6,453 nt of DNA, from positions 1-6,453 of the forward strand of contig CAMGCA010000127.1 in assembly GCA_946011705.1 (NCBI GenBank), given 5' to 3'. Positions within the stretch are counted from its first letter, which is position 1. Each line of letters opens with the position of its first letter. A program made the translations under genes and the position numbers. Positions 5,571 through 6,453 of the stretch are shown here, piece after piece. Under the pieces are notes generated by a model. The model saw only the letters and a program-made list of their open reading frames with translations. It did not search any database and was not told the DNA's origin. This DNA is from an uncultured Clostridia bacterium. Lineage in GTDB: Bacteria > Bacillota > Clostridia > Oscillospirales > Oscillospiraceae.

Positions 5571-6453
5571 AAACCTTATCGGTGGCCTTCTCGCCGAACA
5601 GGCCCGTGGGCTTGCAGGTGAGAATCACAATCAGCAGCGCGAAGGTAAAGGCATCGGAGAATACGGACACGTTCCAGCTGGAGGGAAGACCCTTGATGAT
5701 GGTCTCGCAGATGCCGATGATAAACGCGCCGATCACCGCGCCGGGGATGGAGCCGATGCCGCCGAACACCGCCGCCACGAAGGATTTCAGGCCCGGCATG
5801 GCGCCTGCGGTGGGGGTGATGGCGGGGTAGGTGGTGAAGTACAGGATGGAGCCAATCACCGCCAGGGCAGAGCCGATGACGAAGGTCATGGAGATGACGT
5901 TGTTGATCTTGATGCCCATGAGGCGGCTGGTCTCAAAATCCTTAGACACCGCCCGCATGGCCATGCCGATCTTGGTGTGGTTAATCAGGGTGGTCAGCAG
6001 GGCAATCAGCACCAGCACCAGCACGGGGGTGATGATGACCACCAGCTTGGTGGACGCGCCGCAGATATTGATGGTTTTGGTCAGGGCATTGATTGTGGGG
6101 TAGGTCATGGGCTGACCGCCGGTGACGTAAGTCGCGGTGTTTTGCAGCAGGTAGCTGACGCCGATGGCGGAAATCATGACGGACATTCTCGGCGCGCTGC
6201 GAAGGGGCTTGTAGGCCGCCCGCTCAATGAAAAAGCCCAGCCCGATGGTCAGCGCGATCACGATGGGGATGGCGACATACATGGGCAGGGCCGCGGAGAT
6301 GTAGATACCCAAAAGTCCCGCCACCATGAACACATCGCCGTGGGCGAAGTTGATTAGGCGCAGGATGCCGTAAACCATGGTATAGCCGATGGCGATCAGG
6401 GCCAGCTGACCGCCCAGGGAGATGCCGCTGAGCAGGATGGAAACTATGTATTC
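5569..6453 (-). CDS. livH: Branched-chain amino-acid ABC transporter permease LivH (N-terminus cut by window edge)
   Basis: 294 codons plus the stop are visible, and the frame stays open to the right edge, so the true start lies just outside. Compared with E. coli LivH (308 residues) only a few N-terminal residues are missing. The first visible residues, EYIVSILLSGISLGGQLAL, are the usual first helix, followed by the LivH hallmark GYTMVYGILRLINFAHGD. The ATG at 6378 is internal to this motif and is not the start. Other signatures are SVMISAIGVSYLLQN, the coupling loop KIGMAMRAVSKDFETSRLMGI (about 162-182 of the visible part) and GGIGSIPGAVIGAFIIG, shared in form with LivM. It is a BPD_transp_2 family inner-membrane permease, first in the visible order H-M-G-F, 13 bases before livM. 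The periplasmic-type binding protein gene, usually upstream, would be off-window. Confidence 0.94.
   Translation of the reverse strand, partial: EYIVSILLSGISLGGQLALIAIGYTMVYGILRLINFAHGDVFMVAGLLGIYISAALPMYVAIPIVIALTIGLGFFIERAAYKPLRSAPRMSVMISAIGVSYLLQNTATYVTGGQPMTYPTINALTKTINICGASTKLVVIITPVLVLVLIALLTTLINHTKIGMAMRAVSKDFETSRLMGIKINNVISMTFVIGSALAVIGSILYFTTYPAITPTAGAMPGLKSFVAAVFGGIGSIPGAVIGAFIIGICETIIKGLPSSWNVSVFSDAFTFALLIVILTCKPTGLFGEKATDKV

Noticed and set aside
5341..6357. Long plus-strand open frame of 338 codons antisense to livM and livH
   Set aside because: It lies wholly opposite two clearly identified permease genes. Its His/Gly/Asp/Gln-rich, low-complexity product is what the reverse strand of GC-rich hydrophobic codons yields, and I recognise no domain in it.

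Overview
The window looks like chromosomal DNA of a moderately GC-rich, low-oxygen Gram-positive bacterium. My best guess is the class Clostridia, Oscillospiraceae/Ruminococcaceae-like. This rests on strong AGGAGG-type ribosome binding sites at nearly every gene, the protein flavour of the transporters, and a GC-rich hairpin repeat of a kind I associate with that group. The taxonomic call is inference, since there is no rRNA or other marker gene here. All genes fall into known families, and I see no phage, insertion sequence, CRISPR array, tRNA or toxin-antitoxin genes.

Left part, plus strand. The window opens in the last 34 codons of mscL (mechanosensitive channel). A 138-base non-coding stretch follows (108-245). 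It holds a 71-base imperfect inverted repeat (116-186), a 10-base palindrome (190-199) and a perfect 10-bp hairpin (201-224), just upstream of the lrgA ribosome binding site. Then come lrgA (246-611), lrgB (595-1287, overlapping lrgA by 17 bases) and fumC (1307-2683, 19 bases after lrgB). They are closely packed and read as one operon, ended by a strong intrinsic terminator at 2718-2760. LrgA and LrgB are the small and large membrane subunits of a system first described as holin-like and later linked to pyruvate or other small-acid transport. FumC interconverts fumarate and malate. Their linkage suggests a role in organic-acid metabolism.

Right part, minus strand. A branched-chain amino-acid-type ABC importer is read right to left: livH (permease, running off the right edge), livM (permease), livG (ATPase) and livF (ATPase). 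Spacings are 13 bases, 3 bases and an 8-base overlap, as expected for a translationally coupled operon. The substrate-binding protein and the promoter are not in the window and probably lie beyond the right edge. LivH and LivM would form the membrane channel, and LivG and LivF would power it by ATP hydrolysis.

The two operons converge on an 84-base gap, and the perfect 13-bp stem in it may stop transcription from both sides. The points most worth a second look are the structured leader between mscL and lrgA, the lrgAB-fumC linkage, and an approximately 30-residue insertion in LivG. I did not find evidence of a previously undescribed system.
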